DNA from: Climacium dendroides
Lineage: Eukaryota; Streptophyta; Bryopsida; Hypnales; Climaciaceae
Length of the DNA stretch: 64,000 nt
Reading direction: 5' to 3'
Assembly (NCBI GenBank): GCA_950106755.1
Contig: OX467083.1
Coordinates: 2,951,501-3,015,500, forward strand
The notes beneath the pieces were generated by a model. That model had not been told where the DNA came from, ran no database searches, and saw only the letters and a program-made list of their open reading frames with translations. Below are positions 1 through 11,964 of the stretch, piece after piece. A program made the translations under genes and the position numbers. Within the stretch, counting starts at the first letter, position 1, and the number at the start of each line of letters is the position of its first letter.

Positions 1-1021
1 ACCATCAATTCTTTAAGTGTCAATAAAGTACTATAATCTTTAAATGGGTACATACAAAACACTTCAAATATTGGTTGTGGATTCAAACCAACTTTTGGCT
101 TTGAAAATTTATAGAAATTTCAATTCCAAAAATAAAATTATTGAAATTTTTTGGAGTCTTCAGAATTTCTATCTTTTAAGAATGGAAAAATTTTCATCAT
201 CTTAATCATGAGCAGTTATGGTTATGGGTGGCTCCACCTTACCCTCCAAGGGTAATGTGAATCCTCAAGTATTCCTAAAATCTGCTCAAATCTGCTGCAG
301 GATAGATTTGAGGGGCATTTACAGGTCACACCATCGGAGCCATCCTATTTTACAGGATAAATCTTCCAAACCATGGACCCAAATCAACCAATGAAAGCAA
401 TAAAAACAGCCTTGAGAAGGTAAGGTTGAAATTGACAATTTCATAGGATTTGGACAAACAGGGCAGGGGATATTAACAATTTCACAGGGTTTTTCCTTGT
501 TTTTTTTAGAGAAATTACAGAAGTGCATGAGCTACTGAAAAAGTTCAGCTGAAAAGTAAGCTAGTGCCTGAAAAGAATTCGTGCACCAAGTGATCCACCT
601 GAGCTTAGTACTTGTGATTTGGACAAGTAACAAAAACAGCAAAGGCTGCACCTCTGATGCAAGTCTACTCTCTTGCTATTAAGAAAACAAAACTAATCTA
701 TACCTCCTGTGTTTGACCCTCCTAGCTGGGGGGAGGGAATTGCATGCCCCTTAGCTGTCGCCACAAAACTTGGAAAAAAAGTCACATGTAGGAGCTCCTG
801 GCGTTCCATCTGACAGACAAACAGACAGAAGCTTCCAATACAATGATCCCCAATGTGGGTTCCGATGTGTTATTTCGTCTAGGACAGATGAACAGTCATC
901 TATGATACAGGACGCCAACTCCAAATCAAGTTTGTTTTGACATGAATATTGTTTCGAAGTTGAACAGCCTAGCTACTTTGTAAGGCAATTAAATGAAAGA
1001 AGGGAGGGAGGCTGCGGCGAC
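1..1021. other. 3' flank of the methyltransferase gene
   Basis: No convincing gene is seen. The stretch follows the stop codon of the minus-strand methyltransferase gene and probably holds its 3' untranslated region toward the 1 kb side. The only long frames are short and lack coding character. Confidence 0.5.
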
Positions 1022-4000
1022 TTATTTTGAACCCCCTGGAGCGCTTTCATTAACACCACCAGGAAGAGCATCCAAATCCTCATTCATGTCGACGAGACCA
1101 TCATCAACATCTTCATCAATCAGGTCATCATCATCTTCTTCATCTGATTCTCGTCCCTTCCCTCTCCTTCTGTACCCTGGAGCCGCTTCCCTGTCTGCTC
1201 CCATACTTTTTCGGCTCTTGACACCTGATACCTCCACCTTCAGCAAGGTCGCCTCATGTTTGAGGTGAAATGGCACTCGAAATTCGAAAGGTTGCATGTC
1301 AATGAATTCCAACTCTGTAGAGGTTTTCCTGGACAAAGATGTTTTGTAAACCCACGGAATATTCAGATCAACATGCAGAGATTAGGACCTCCTCACCACT
1401 ATTCCCAAGTAGACTCAGAATTCCAGTCAGACCTCAGCACTGACCCAGTGCGTACTATAGCCATTTACTTATCGAGAGCTAACTATGGTGGTCATGTGTG
1501 AAGCAGGAGGTTTGTATTTTTAAGAAATGATAACAGAGATAGGCGACCACACCGGTAAATTTCATGTTCTGTTGTTTTCTGCAGAAGAAGGCAGCGTGCA
1601 AAAAATCCTTCCTGTCCAGGTTTGTCTGCCTCCAGCTTTTCGCAGCAAATTGTGCTCTCTACCACGTACTACCCACAAATCACACATCAGTTTGATCATA
1701 ATGTCTTGGGGTGCAGTGGAGCATCGTCCAAAACCAAACGCAGGGAAAAAAACACCCCTCAAAAGACAATCACTAGTAACAGGAGACTGGTATGTTGAAA
1801 AATCCAGCAAGAGTTGTTGCAGAGTGACTACAAGCAACGTGGTCATAAGCTGACAACGCCAACTACATTGGCCCACCTAAAACAGAGCAAGCAGCAGCAG
1901 CATGTTACAATTTCTTAGGTGAGACAAAGTCTAGGTATTTATAATGAACTCACCACAAAATAACGACACAATGTTTCAGCGTGACAGATAGCCCACACCT
2001 CATTGTTTCCTGGGTACACAAAATAAGAGTTTTCAAACCTGATAAAACTCGTCACCCTGTTTCAACAACCCAACAAAGTCAGGCCAGAATCATAGTGAAG
2101 ATAAAATAATCTCAGTCAGAGTAGAATAGGATCTTCATCATCGTACAAACTAGACCCCTTCAAATATAAAATTTTACAACGCTTTCCCCACCCTTCCAAA
2201 TGATTAATATCAGAAAAACTGCAAGGTTAAAAATGTGACATAGGGTTTATGAGAAACGTCTAGCATTATCACCTTATCCTTGAGCAACGGAGACGTTTCG
2301 TACTGTGTATTAGATGAAATTCGCAGAAGAATAAACTACACAGCAAAAGGCTGACCAAGTAGAAATTACGAGAATACAGAATTTTGTGCACCTGTGGGAG
2401 AACGCTAGCCATGAGTCCTGAATGTCTGCTACTTGGCGTAGCTTCAACAAACCTGCCCCTCGCCGAGGATTCCACTCATCCACTTCATCTTTAAGGTAGG
2501 TAGGCGTCATTTCCAGATATTGCCTGCAATTTGCAGAAAGGTTAGAGCACCACCTCAACGCTAGATCGATCAAACAGGGAATACACTCTGCATGGTTAAG
2601 AAAACAGGATACTTGCACAAAGCTAGATAGCGAACAGCTCATGTCAAGCATCGTAACTAGTCATTTTTCCAGAGTCCATAAAACCATGTTATACTCTCCC
2701 AAATTTGCAAAACTGTCATCAGCAGAGTACATAAATGCCTAGACATTTGTTAGCCTAGTGAAAATGTGATGATCTATAACCTTGAAGAAAGAGCGTTAAC
2801 AGAAAGGTGATAGTGAGAAGGTCATACAATTCAATTTTCAATGGAAGCTTCGAGACGTTCCGTTTATTTTTAGCGGAAGGTATTGGAGAGAATCTGTCCC
2901 CAGTTCTCGACTTGATGACAGCATACCAGTTTGGTCTCCCATTCTCATTGAATAAAGCCCACACCTGCCAACAAGCAAATACCACCGCACTTTTAGGTCG
3001 GGATGGCATCATCACTATAGCAGTAGCCAAACTGAAGACATAGCATGTTGCTGCACCTCGTCCAAACCTGACACAAATCATTATAAGAGTGGAAAAGTGC
3101 ATACATCACCAGGTTCCATAGCTGATAGTTCTTCCTCCTTCACCGAGCCAATATACTTCACTGGTTTTCCTTGGGAACGAATTGAACGTTTCAACAAGGG
3201 ACTGGAGAGGTATGTAATGACTTTCACCTGCACATCCAAAGCGATATTTGTCAGAAAGTCATAAATGTGGTGTGCTGAACTGAACAAGATGGGAGTTGAT
3301 GAGCACATTCCTTCAACTGACATAAAAACCTCAATGTTATTTTGAAAGCAAACGCATAAGTGAGTCCCTGCCGGTTAGTTAACATGTCGGATTGTTGAAG
3401 GTGCATAGTGTTACTTACGCACAATACACGGACATGTCCCATTCTGGGCATGTGGGGGCATTCTAAATGTCACTCCAGTCACTGGGTAGGCTTCCACCCA
3501 ACAGACTTTCAATTGCGAAAGGAAGAATCTAATATAAAAGATGATTGAGTTCCCAGTTTCAAATGATATGGGGTAATACATTCTTGTGAAATCCACATAT
3601 GTATTCGTATACATCAACCGTATTCGTGTATGTATCCACCGACATATATCTTATACCCATGTATGTGCATCTGTACCCGTGTACCCGTGCACCTACATGC
3701 GTATCTGTATGTGTACCATGGGACATTGGGGGACATGTAACTTTGGGTGCATAGTTAACATATTAGTAACCTTTGAAAACCATTCGAGGTGAAAAGAAGG
3801 GAAGGCATACCGAAAAGGTATTGCCGAGTAGAGACCACCGATCATTGTCCTTTAGGCTCCCCTGGCGAATCATCTTCGTCTCCCAAACTTCTGGTTCAAA
3901 AAACTCTCGCGACGTCCTACTTTTACGCAGCTCTCTTGTGGAGGACCGTTGTACAGGGCTCGGTGTAGGCACCTTCTTCTTCCTAGTAACATAAACCCAA

Positions 4001-6991
4001 CATTTTCATAAGCCCAGGAAGTGAAGACGCTATCAGTCTCCCCCTGTCAATCCAAGACCATTCAAATCCTTGACAGCGGTGATACGACCAACAAGCAAAT
4101 CTACCTAACACAATTGCAAGCCTTACTGTTCAAGTCATTTATAATTGAATAATCCAGCTTTTTGATAGGCCAGTATTAGTTTGGCAGCAGAGGTCAGTAT
4201 CTGTACCCATGCATCGCAATCTCCGGTAGTTGTGACACATCTACGTTCAACTAGGCAGTCCTACAGTTCGTCACATTGCTGACATAAGAGACAGCGGATC
4301 TTGAGTATGTACACCAGCTGACTTTCAGGATTCAAGATCCCTTCTAAGACGTTCAATATTTAGTAAACCGCTAAACATGTTTCATTGTGATGCTACGCTA
4401 CAAAACCAGAAGACACCAAACTCGCATGGAAGAAGACATCAGATGGTAGAAAATATGATAATTACTCCCAAAGAATTTGTAACTAGACCCAGAACGCGAT
4501 ACAGAGCTCGGATCATTCTTCATTAGCTTACATTGGTGACCTCGCGACTTGCTTCCTGGCTTCTCGTACCACAACATCGGTGTAATCTCGAGGATAGCCC
4601 ATGAGGACCTCAACTTCCGTCGGTTTCATGTAACGCGGTGTCTTGGTTTCACTGTCCAGAACGAGTTCCAGTCTGACAGTACTACCCTTATACATGTTGC
4701 TGCAAAGAATGACCTGGGCACTCCAAGTAAGTTAGCAAATAAGTTCAGCAAAGACATGAAATGCTCCGCAGTGTGGAAGTCATTCAGTCCAAGTGTCAAG
4801 AGCTTACTCCGCATTTCTGATCCGGTGCAAGAGCATCCTCAAGGCAGCTTTGAAGGCCCGTGGATGGGTGATCGCGCAGACGAGGCAACCGTGGAGGATG
4901 GGGAATGTTTGTCCAGTACAAACGGCGGCGCTTACTAGCTGTGATCTCTTGAGAGTCCAACTCCAGGGGAGGCAATTTCAGATGCCTAGTGATCTCATCT
5001 CGGTCCACCCAAGACATTGATGCAACATTCTCCACTAGGAACCTGCAACGGTGTACGGGGTTAAACATTTGGCCCAAAATACGTAAACGAGATGGAAACA
5101 AGATCCACCAATTCCTGAATAAACCTGGTTCAACTATGTCTCAAGTACTGAATGTATACAATATGCTGAATCCCCAATGAGGATGCAGTTTAACGGACTG
5201 AAATGCACACTTCCAGATTCCATCCGGTGTAATATTGCACGAGTGCTGTTACCATTTGGGTTTGAATATCTGTAACACGCGAAGGAGGTCGAAGAAGAGT
5301 TTACTTCTGCTTCCATGCAGCCTGAAAGAAAAGATTACAAAAGTTTACGTAGTCAAATTTCGAATTGATCATTACGTGCACAGCTTAAGAAACAGACACC
5401 AGTTGACTCTGGCTCCAGAAAACCCATTCTGGAACTCAAATGCCAATTCGACTGCTGTACAATCCTTTTGAAAAGTACGTCAATCCTTCAACTGCAATCC
5501 TTCGACTGCCAGGCACATCTGGAAAATAAGCAGGCACTATCGATAAATCAAAGCAGACATAAAACTACGAAAGCACAAATTGCGAGCCTCACCCTTCCTT
5601 TTTGCCCATAACAGTTAGATCCTGACATGGAAAGCCACCAACCACGAGGTCCACCTTCTCATGTATGGCGGAAAGCTGCAGCTTCGTTATATCGCCCACA
5701 TGTTTGACACTAGGATGCCGGACTTTCACCACTTGCATCGCTTCATTTGACTGCGGCAAAACACCCAAGCAAAGGCTGACATAAGGACCTTACACTATTA
5801 CAGACGACTCTAATGATTAAGGATTGGCAAGGATGCGCTACAATAATTAACTCCATAAGTGTCCACACTACGCATAGCAAGTCGACTTTGGAAGGTAATA
5901 GTTGACTGTAGTAATTTCCAAGACATATCTCTGTCGTTCAAACACGTAGGGCATGAAACTTTCTTTCTATGGGTACATTTTGTTACATTCTTAAAATCTC
6001 CCCGAATACTCCCACTTCAACTCCTACAGATCTGGAATCCGCCCTTTTCGACACCAGGGGCTATTTATTGGTGCACAATTTGGATTCATACAAATATTCG
6101 CATAATTGCTATGCATGAAGCAAATCATAGTGACATTGTGACCAACCGTACGTTCCATTGATTCGGAAGTAGGAGATCCCCAGTTCCGTACCTCACATTC
6201 TGGCAAATTTTTGGCATATTCTTGGCACGTTCCTGGCATGTGGGATAAGAATTTTTCGTCCTAAATCTCTGGCTCCTCTCATTTTGAATTGCTATTAAAC
6301 AAATTTTAAATCCCTGCTAATTAAGGTAAACATGACTGAAACTGCTGGAAGGCGATGCTTCGTCTCGCTTACCACTTCAGAGCTATAGCCACGGAACGGG
6401 ATACCAAGGTTCGTGAGCGCTTGCCAGATTCCACCGAGTCCATCGAAGAGACTGAGCACCACCAGCGGGGCACCCGTCCATGGCCCAGCCTCTGCCTTGA
6501 ACGCCGACACCCAATCGCCGTCTTCTGCCCCTTCGAAGTGCAACTGTTCCGAGTATACCAGTCAGACTTGGAACAGCTCTTAAACTCTCTTCTCCGGTTG
6601 TACATTGAAATACCAAAACTATGATCGATGTACATTTTACGAAGGGAAAAGTAAAGAATCAACCAATATAAAACAAACTTGTCAGGATAGACGAGGACTT
6701 TGTAGACCAAAACTCTTATTGACGGGCATCGTACTCAAGCTATGATAGTAAAGGGAAGCATTAAGCAATATGATATAAAAACTTCTTAAGATAGACGAAT
6801 ACCTTGCAGCCTTCAATAGTGCCGTTCTGCACCGGGCTTTCACAAGTGGGCAGGACTCCATTGGAAAACCTCCTGGTTCTCTTGCTCGGCGGGGTCGGGG
6901 CTTCATTGTTATTCTTCCCACATCGACACTTCCGCTTCAAGAGTTCGGCGTCTCTCTTCAGATCCTCGATTTTCTCGAGGAGGCGGTCCAT
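1022..6991 (-). CDS. DNMT3: DNMT3-type DNA (cytosine-5) methyltransferase with C-terminal DUF3444-like domain
   Basis: Predicted nuclear enzyme that transfers methyl groups from S-adenosylmethionine to cytosine C5. Exons whose phases agree: 6803-6991, 6373-6543, 5593-5750, 5253-5321, 4808-5042, 4533-4713, 3811-3982, about 3498-3528, 3105-3316, 2828-2964, 2392-2523, 1954-2038, 1553-1668 and 1022-1328. One small exon (length 1 modulo 3) is missing between 4.0 and 4.5 kb. Motifs appear in canonical order: I LSLFDGLGGIWQAL, IV GGFPCQDL with the catalytic Cys, VI FLVENV, VIII RRRLYWTNIP, then RYMKPTEVEVLMGYPRDYTDV and WSLLGNTFS. This collinear order fits DNMT3, not the circularly permuted DRM enzymes. 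The N-terminus is a short Leu-rich helix and a CRCGK cluster; no PWWP or ADD is seen. After motif X the protein continues into VWALFNENGRPNWYAVI, ...FSHR, YFVYPGNNEVWAI and FEFRVPFHL, the landmarks of DUF3444. It ends in an acidic tail. The ATG at 6991 is chosen because the upstream GTG is not a plant start. Total is about 735-760 residues. Confidence 0.87.
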
Positions 6992-8330
6992 TGCGAATTC
7001 TGGGCCTCCAACCACGTTACGTCACCTGTACAAGTTATCACACAAGGAAGTAAGTTCCCTGCACTTCTTTGACAACATCTCTATCAATGCTTTTTCGAGC
7101 ATTGGCTTCAGCCTAAAGTTGCAGAAAGTAATGCACGAGACTGCCAACCCAACCAAATGAGCTCACTAATCAGAACTTCTTTGCCACGATCGATTTACAA
7201 TAACCTCCTCCACGCACACACAATGCAGAGCATCAAACTTTGGAGGATGTACGGAAGGCTTCAGCAACGCAGAGGGACGGATAGAGGATCCTGGCAGACG
7301 ACCCTCGTGCAAATTCGCATACGCGTGGAGCGGACTTCCAAAAAACGAATACCCCAATTGCCGAAAATCCCAGAGCCCACACAATCCAAAACAGAACACG
7401 AACAGAACACTGAAAACCATTCCCAGGAAATGTAACACACCCAAGCGAGGCGTTGAACGCCAAGAACCTGGAAGCCTCAACCTGGAGACCCCCCCCCCCC
7501 TGGACGTCCTGAAAACCGAAACACAGAGCCAATGCATTGAAACCCCCACAATCCTCCCCCCACGAGCTGAGGCCCTGGCAGCAGCAGGCACGAGAAATCC
7601 AAGAGCCACGCGCACACCGAATTCTCGCACCTACCCAATCCTCACGGCGCATGGCGTGAATGAAGTCACCCCAGCCCTCGCTCTCTCCCCCAATCCGATC
7701 CCCCATTAAAGCAATCCCACGAAGCAATCCCACGGACAACCAATTACACTAGACAGCAGCTAGCCCAAGTGAAAGTCTCCACGAAAGCCTGCATAACTTC
7801 CATCCATCCATACCAGCAGGGAGGGAGAAGCGAGACGCCACAGCTGACGGCAGCAGTTAATAAGGCTGTGGCTGGGTAGACATGACGGAAGACAGAGCAC
7901 TCGAAACCTGGAGAAGGAACCCAATCAGGGGGGGATGGGGGGTGACGGAGAGCGCGTGACCAAGCTAGGCTAGTCGCAGTAAGTGAAGAAGGAAAGGAAT
8001 AGCTCAAGGGAGAGGGACAGGCGTGAGCGCCGCGAGGAGCTGTTGAGGAGTTCAGTTGCGAGGCGTGACGCTCGATTCCGACGCGCGCTAGTCGCGACCA
8101 ACGCGACGCCGGAGGTTGCAGAAGGAAACGCAAGGAAGGGAAGGGGGCAACCCCTCCTGAGCCTGTCGGGCTGCACGGAATCGAGGCGTGACGCTCGATT
8201 CCCGGACTGTCCTTCGCTAACCCCGGCACTAAGGTAGGCAGCCCATTGAGGAAGCTCACTTTGGTCAAAATTCTCGCACAAGGGAGGGAGACACCCAAAA
8301 GCGCCACTACTTTTACTGGTGCACAGATCC
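6992..8330 (-). promoter_or_regulatory. GC-rich 5' flank and probable promoter/5' UTR of the methyltransferase gene
   Basis: The base composition is clearly richer in G and C than the surrounding intergenic DNA, as expected for a leader or promoter region. An acceptor-like ttgtacag lies just upstream of the first ATG, so a 5' UTR intron is possible. Long frames exist on both strands between 7.2 and 8.3 kb, but none resembles a protein and they follow from GC richness. A 21-base sequence is duplicated at 8059-8079 and 8182-8202 (see its own entry). Confidence 0.5.
8059..8202. repeat. Duplicated 21-base near-palindrome containing TGACG
   Basis: The sequence beginning cgaggcgtgacgctcgat occurs identically at 8059-8079 and 8182-8202. 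In the second copy the flanks extend it to an inverted repeat (ggaatcgag at 8177-8185, ctcgattcc at 8194-8202). The core carries TGACG, the half-site bound by plant TGA/bZIP factors. Position upstream of the methyltransferase leader makes a regulatory role possible, but that is inference. Confidence 0.5.
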
Positions 8331-8333
8331 TAT

Positions 8334-8410
8334 CATTAGACTGGTCAAATTTTCATGTTTTTTCCTTTACCAACAAGGGAAAAAAAGATGAAAATTTGAC
8401 CAGTCTAATG
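8334..8410. repeat. Hairpin with 23-bp perfect arms
   Basis: The arm cattagactggtcaaatttt... at 8334-8356 is exactly complementary to 8388-8410. The pairing continues imperfectly inward through poly-T/poly-A to a tiny loop. It directly abuts the next inverted-repeat element, suggesting a compound foldback or MITE. Confidence 0.8.
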
Positions 8411-8411
8411 A

Positions 8412-8723
8412 AATGCCACATTTAACTACTTCTGGACTATTCATTGAATTCTGGACTATTCACTGAATTCAAAACATCGGGAGATCTCCCGATGTTTGTA
8501 TAGATTGGGAGATCTCCCGATGTTGGTATAGATCTCTTGATGTTTTGATGTTTGTATAGATTGGGAGATCTTTTGATGTTGGTATAGATCTCTTGATGTT
8601 TTGAACTGATTCCGATGAAAATTTCGATCCCCTGATGTTTTGGATAGATCTTTTGATGCATCTCCCAATGACCATTATGAATTATGGACTTTCAAAAGTC
8701 CAGAAGTAGTTAAATGTAGCATT
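8412..8723. mobile_element. Foldback/MITE-like element with 27-bp terminal inverted repeats
   Basis: The termini 8412-8438 and 8697-8723 are inverted repeats matching at 26 of 27 bases. The interior holds a tandem repeat of about 56 bases (copies starting near 8491 and 8547) rich in gggagatctccc palindromes and the phrase gatgttggtatagatct. There is no transposase. The family is not assigned; no clear target-site duplication was found. Confidence 0.6.
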
Positions 8724-11580
8724 AAACATTTTTTCCTTTCCTTATTCCTAAAGGAAAGGAGGTTCTAACTCACAAAAGAATGCAATATATTTGGATACAA
8801 CATGCAAAAGTTACAAAGGGTCAAAGGTTGGTTTTGGTAGATGTTCCAAAATTGTTTCTTCAATATAGGTACATATTGATTTTGGTGGTTGATTTGGTGA
8901 TGTTCCCATAGTGATGATGTCAAGGTGTATAGGTAAGGTGGTGATTTGGGATAGAAACTTTTTTTAAACAAAATAGTGGATAATTAGGGGATATTTTGCA
9001 CACATTTTCTGATCAACTAATTTTTTAACAAGAAGAAGGGAAATCATAGGCACTATTGTACAATGTGCAATTGCCACAACCAAAGTAAAAGTGAAAAAAA
9101 AGAATTCTAGTTTTCTAATTCATGAAAACTTTGAAATTCAATAACTTTTGCACCATATTGTGAGAGGTAGCATGCTTGGTATGAATAGAAAGCACGAAGG
9201 AGTGCAAGGGCTTTATTTTGGGGTACTTGGACATGCGACGTGAAAGTTATGGTTTTTCTAAAATAAAAGATAATTTACTTCAATTTTTTAATTCATAAAT
9301 AATTTGAATTTCTATAATTTTCATACCACAGGTCCAAACATTGCAAAACAAAGTCTTTGCATCCCTCCTTGCAAAGAGCTTTCCAATAGTATCAAAAACA
9401 TCAATGGAAGCTTGAGGGTTTCTCAGATCTCAGCATATCAAACAAAACAAAACAAACAACCTATTTCAAGGTATAGACAAGTGTAAGTAAAAGTAATTTT
9501 TTAATTTTTTAATTTATAAAAAAATTTGAAATTCAATAACTTTCACACCATAAGTCCAAATGCCACGAAACAAAACTTATGCATCCTTCCTCCTAGAAAG
9601 CTTCTTGAAGGTACCAAGCACGTGACCAAGGGACATACGGTCTAGGAGATCTTACCATAACATACAAAATAAACAAACAACCTAACTTAAGGGATGGATA
9701 GAATTCAAAGCAAAAATTAGCATCATTTTGTGGATCCTATCAAGCGACTATTCTTGGTCTTTGGAGTGCTAATGAGACTTTTTACACAAGGTGAAAGATA
9801 GTGTAAACATATCCTTTCAAAGTGAGGAATAATGAATAAACCTTTCTCCATCATTAGACACTATGTAACAGAGCATCTTATATTCTCATCAATTTTGTAA
9901 ATAATTAAGTGAAATTTAAAGTATGTCCAATAGTTTCTAAATTTGTTGAGTAGTATATGAAAAACAAAGAATTTTATTTGAAGGTCTTTAGTTCATTTTG
10001 AAATCTAAAATGTTAGAATTATAATTTTGAATAAACCAATCAATAAAGGATTAATATATTCATCATTTTAATCATTATGACTATGAATCATACTATGACA
10101 ATCCTCAAAATTCTATAGATATCCTCCATATTATCCTTAATGTTGTATTAATATAGTTTTTTTTTTGTATCATTATACTTATAACATTCAACATTGATTC
10201 TCTATCTATTTTATGTACAAAATATATATTCATGGTTCTAATGCATTTGTTGAAATTGTGTTTTCCAAAATATTATAAAGTGATTTCAAATTAAATAAGT
10301 AAATAACCTATTAAATGTCCTAATGTATGTGTGTGTGCAGAGATAATAATTTAGTAACATGACTTTTGCTTGTTAGTATCTTATGAATTGAGTGAAGTAA
10401 TTAGGTGCATTACTAACATTTCAATTGATTATAAAAAAAGTGTCAAGAAGTATAAAAACTTTACATTTTCAATGTTAGCATAGTATTTTTTGACACAATG
10501 ACTTCTAAGTACAATATGTACATATCAACTAATTGAAAAAAACCCACTTAAACTAATAAATCAATACCATGGAGTACTAAATAGTAATAATTAGGAGATA
10601 TGGACTTTTGCTCAGACTTTTGTGATGTTTTTGAAAACTCATATTTCATTGTAAGAAGCAAATTTCTAAAATTTCAAGATGTAAAAAAAGGATTCATTGT
10701 ATAAATTTTAATTGATTTTGAATTATTTTTGTAGTCATTAAATTTTTTAGAAAATTGCTTCAAGATTCCATTTTGGGTTCTTATTATATATTCGTTCAAC
10801 TCTTTTTATTATTAGAGACTTCTCAACCCAACCTTGCACATCTACATATATCTCAATGTAGTAAGTTTCATAAGTCTAGATACTCACACAACATTACTTG
10901 TTATCTTAATGGTTAAGGTAGAACAACCCATTAAAGTCAAAAAACCTATGAAGGAAACCTAGGGAATGACTCCATTATGGATATTTTTCAATTTTTCAAT
11001 AAATGAGATTTGAGTCACAATCCATGTCTTAGGTGGCAACAAAGAAATGATTAATGACCTTCATTAGGAACTTCTAGCTTTCAATGTACAATAATTTTCA
11101 TTGTAGGAAGTGACTTTTTAAAGCCTTTAAGTTTAAAAAATACTATGAATGTTGTCAATGAGCAAGATGAGCATAATGAATGCAATTTTTGTTGGTTTGG
11201 GGATAGTCTAGAGATTCTTTTGTGCAGAACACTTCAAAAATTCATAACAAATTCATACTTTATCAAAAATAAATTACAATTTCAATTGTTCTTGCCATTT
11301 CTCACACTTGTCTTTATGTAAGAAATAAATTATAATTTCAATTGTTCTCACCATTTCTCACACTTGTCTTCATGCAAGAAATTTTTAAAAAAATTTCAGC
11401 CATGCCATGAAGGCAAACTTCTAATTCTGACCACAATGGGCTCCTTTCCAATTGAAACGAAACCTGCCAAGAAAACATGAGAAAAAGACCTGAATGAAAA
11501 ACCTCCATTGATTTTGCTTTGCAAGGCAGTATTGAAATTCGACCAGGTCTTTTCACAGTCTATATCCAGGTAACAGTAAT
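8724..11580. other. AT-rich intergenic DNA with decayed repeats
   Basis: No gene is seen. Three diverged copies of a segment (around 9119-9160, 9291-9365 and 9511-9585) share the pattern ttgaaattcaataactttcacaccata followed by tccaaa...gcatcc. They suggest an old tandem or transposon-internal repeat. Two nearly identical 40-base phrases (aaattataatttcaattgttct...ccatttctcacacttgtc) lie near 11271-11315 and 11326-11372. The rest is low-complexity AT-rich sequence. Confidence 0.45.
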
Positions 11581-11964
11581 TTAGATATGTTGCGGAATGG
11601 AAACAGTCGGAGTGTTGGAAGAGCAGGGACAGCGCGCGGGTGAGAGAGCGGGGGTTGTTGCCCTAACGTACTCTTGATCGATTGTTCATCGCCCTCGCTC
11701 TTTGATGCGGATTCGTTTGGATTCACATCAATTCCCCGTCTCGCGATCGTTCCGTGCGTAGTTGCCGCTTTCAATTTGAGCTTATTTTCACCGACATGCG
11801 TGTTTTCTTGGTTGGTGCTGGGGTTGGAGCTTTTTTGTAGGAGCGCGAGACTCTTCCTTACCGGTTCGGCCTGTGCACAAACCCTAGCGTCTGGTTTTTG
11901 CTTTCTGCAGGTCCCTACATCACTTGATTTCGAGATGAGGAGTTGGACGAACGCCTAAACAGTC
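11581..11964 (+). promoter_or_regulatory. Probable promoter and 5' leader of the SPT20-like gene
   Basis: GC content rises sharply here relative to the repeats upstream, and the stretch leads directly into the first coding ATG at 11965. Stop codons lie in all frames before the ATG. No TATA-type element can be placed with confidence. Confidence 0.45.

Noticed and set aside
7166..8307. Several overlapping minus-strand frames of 100-190 codons and a plus-strand Arg-rich frame (7983-8237)
   Set aside because: They lie in the GC-rich leader of the methyltransferase gene, overlap one another in different frames, and show no domain or splice-consistent extension.
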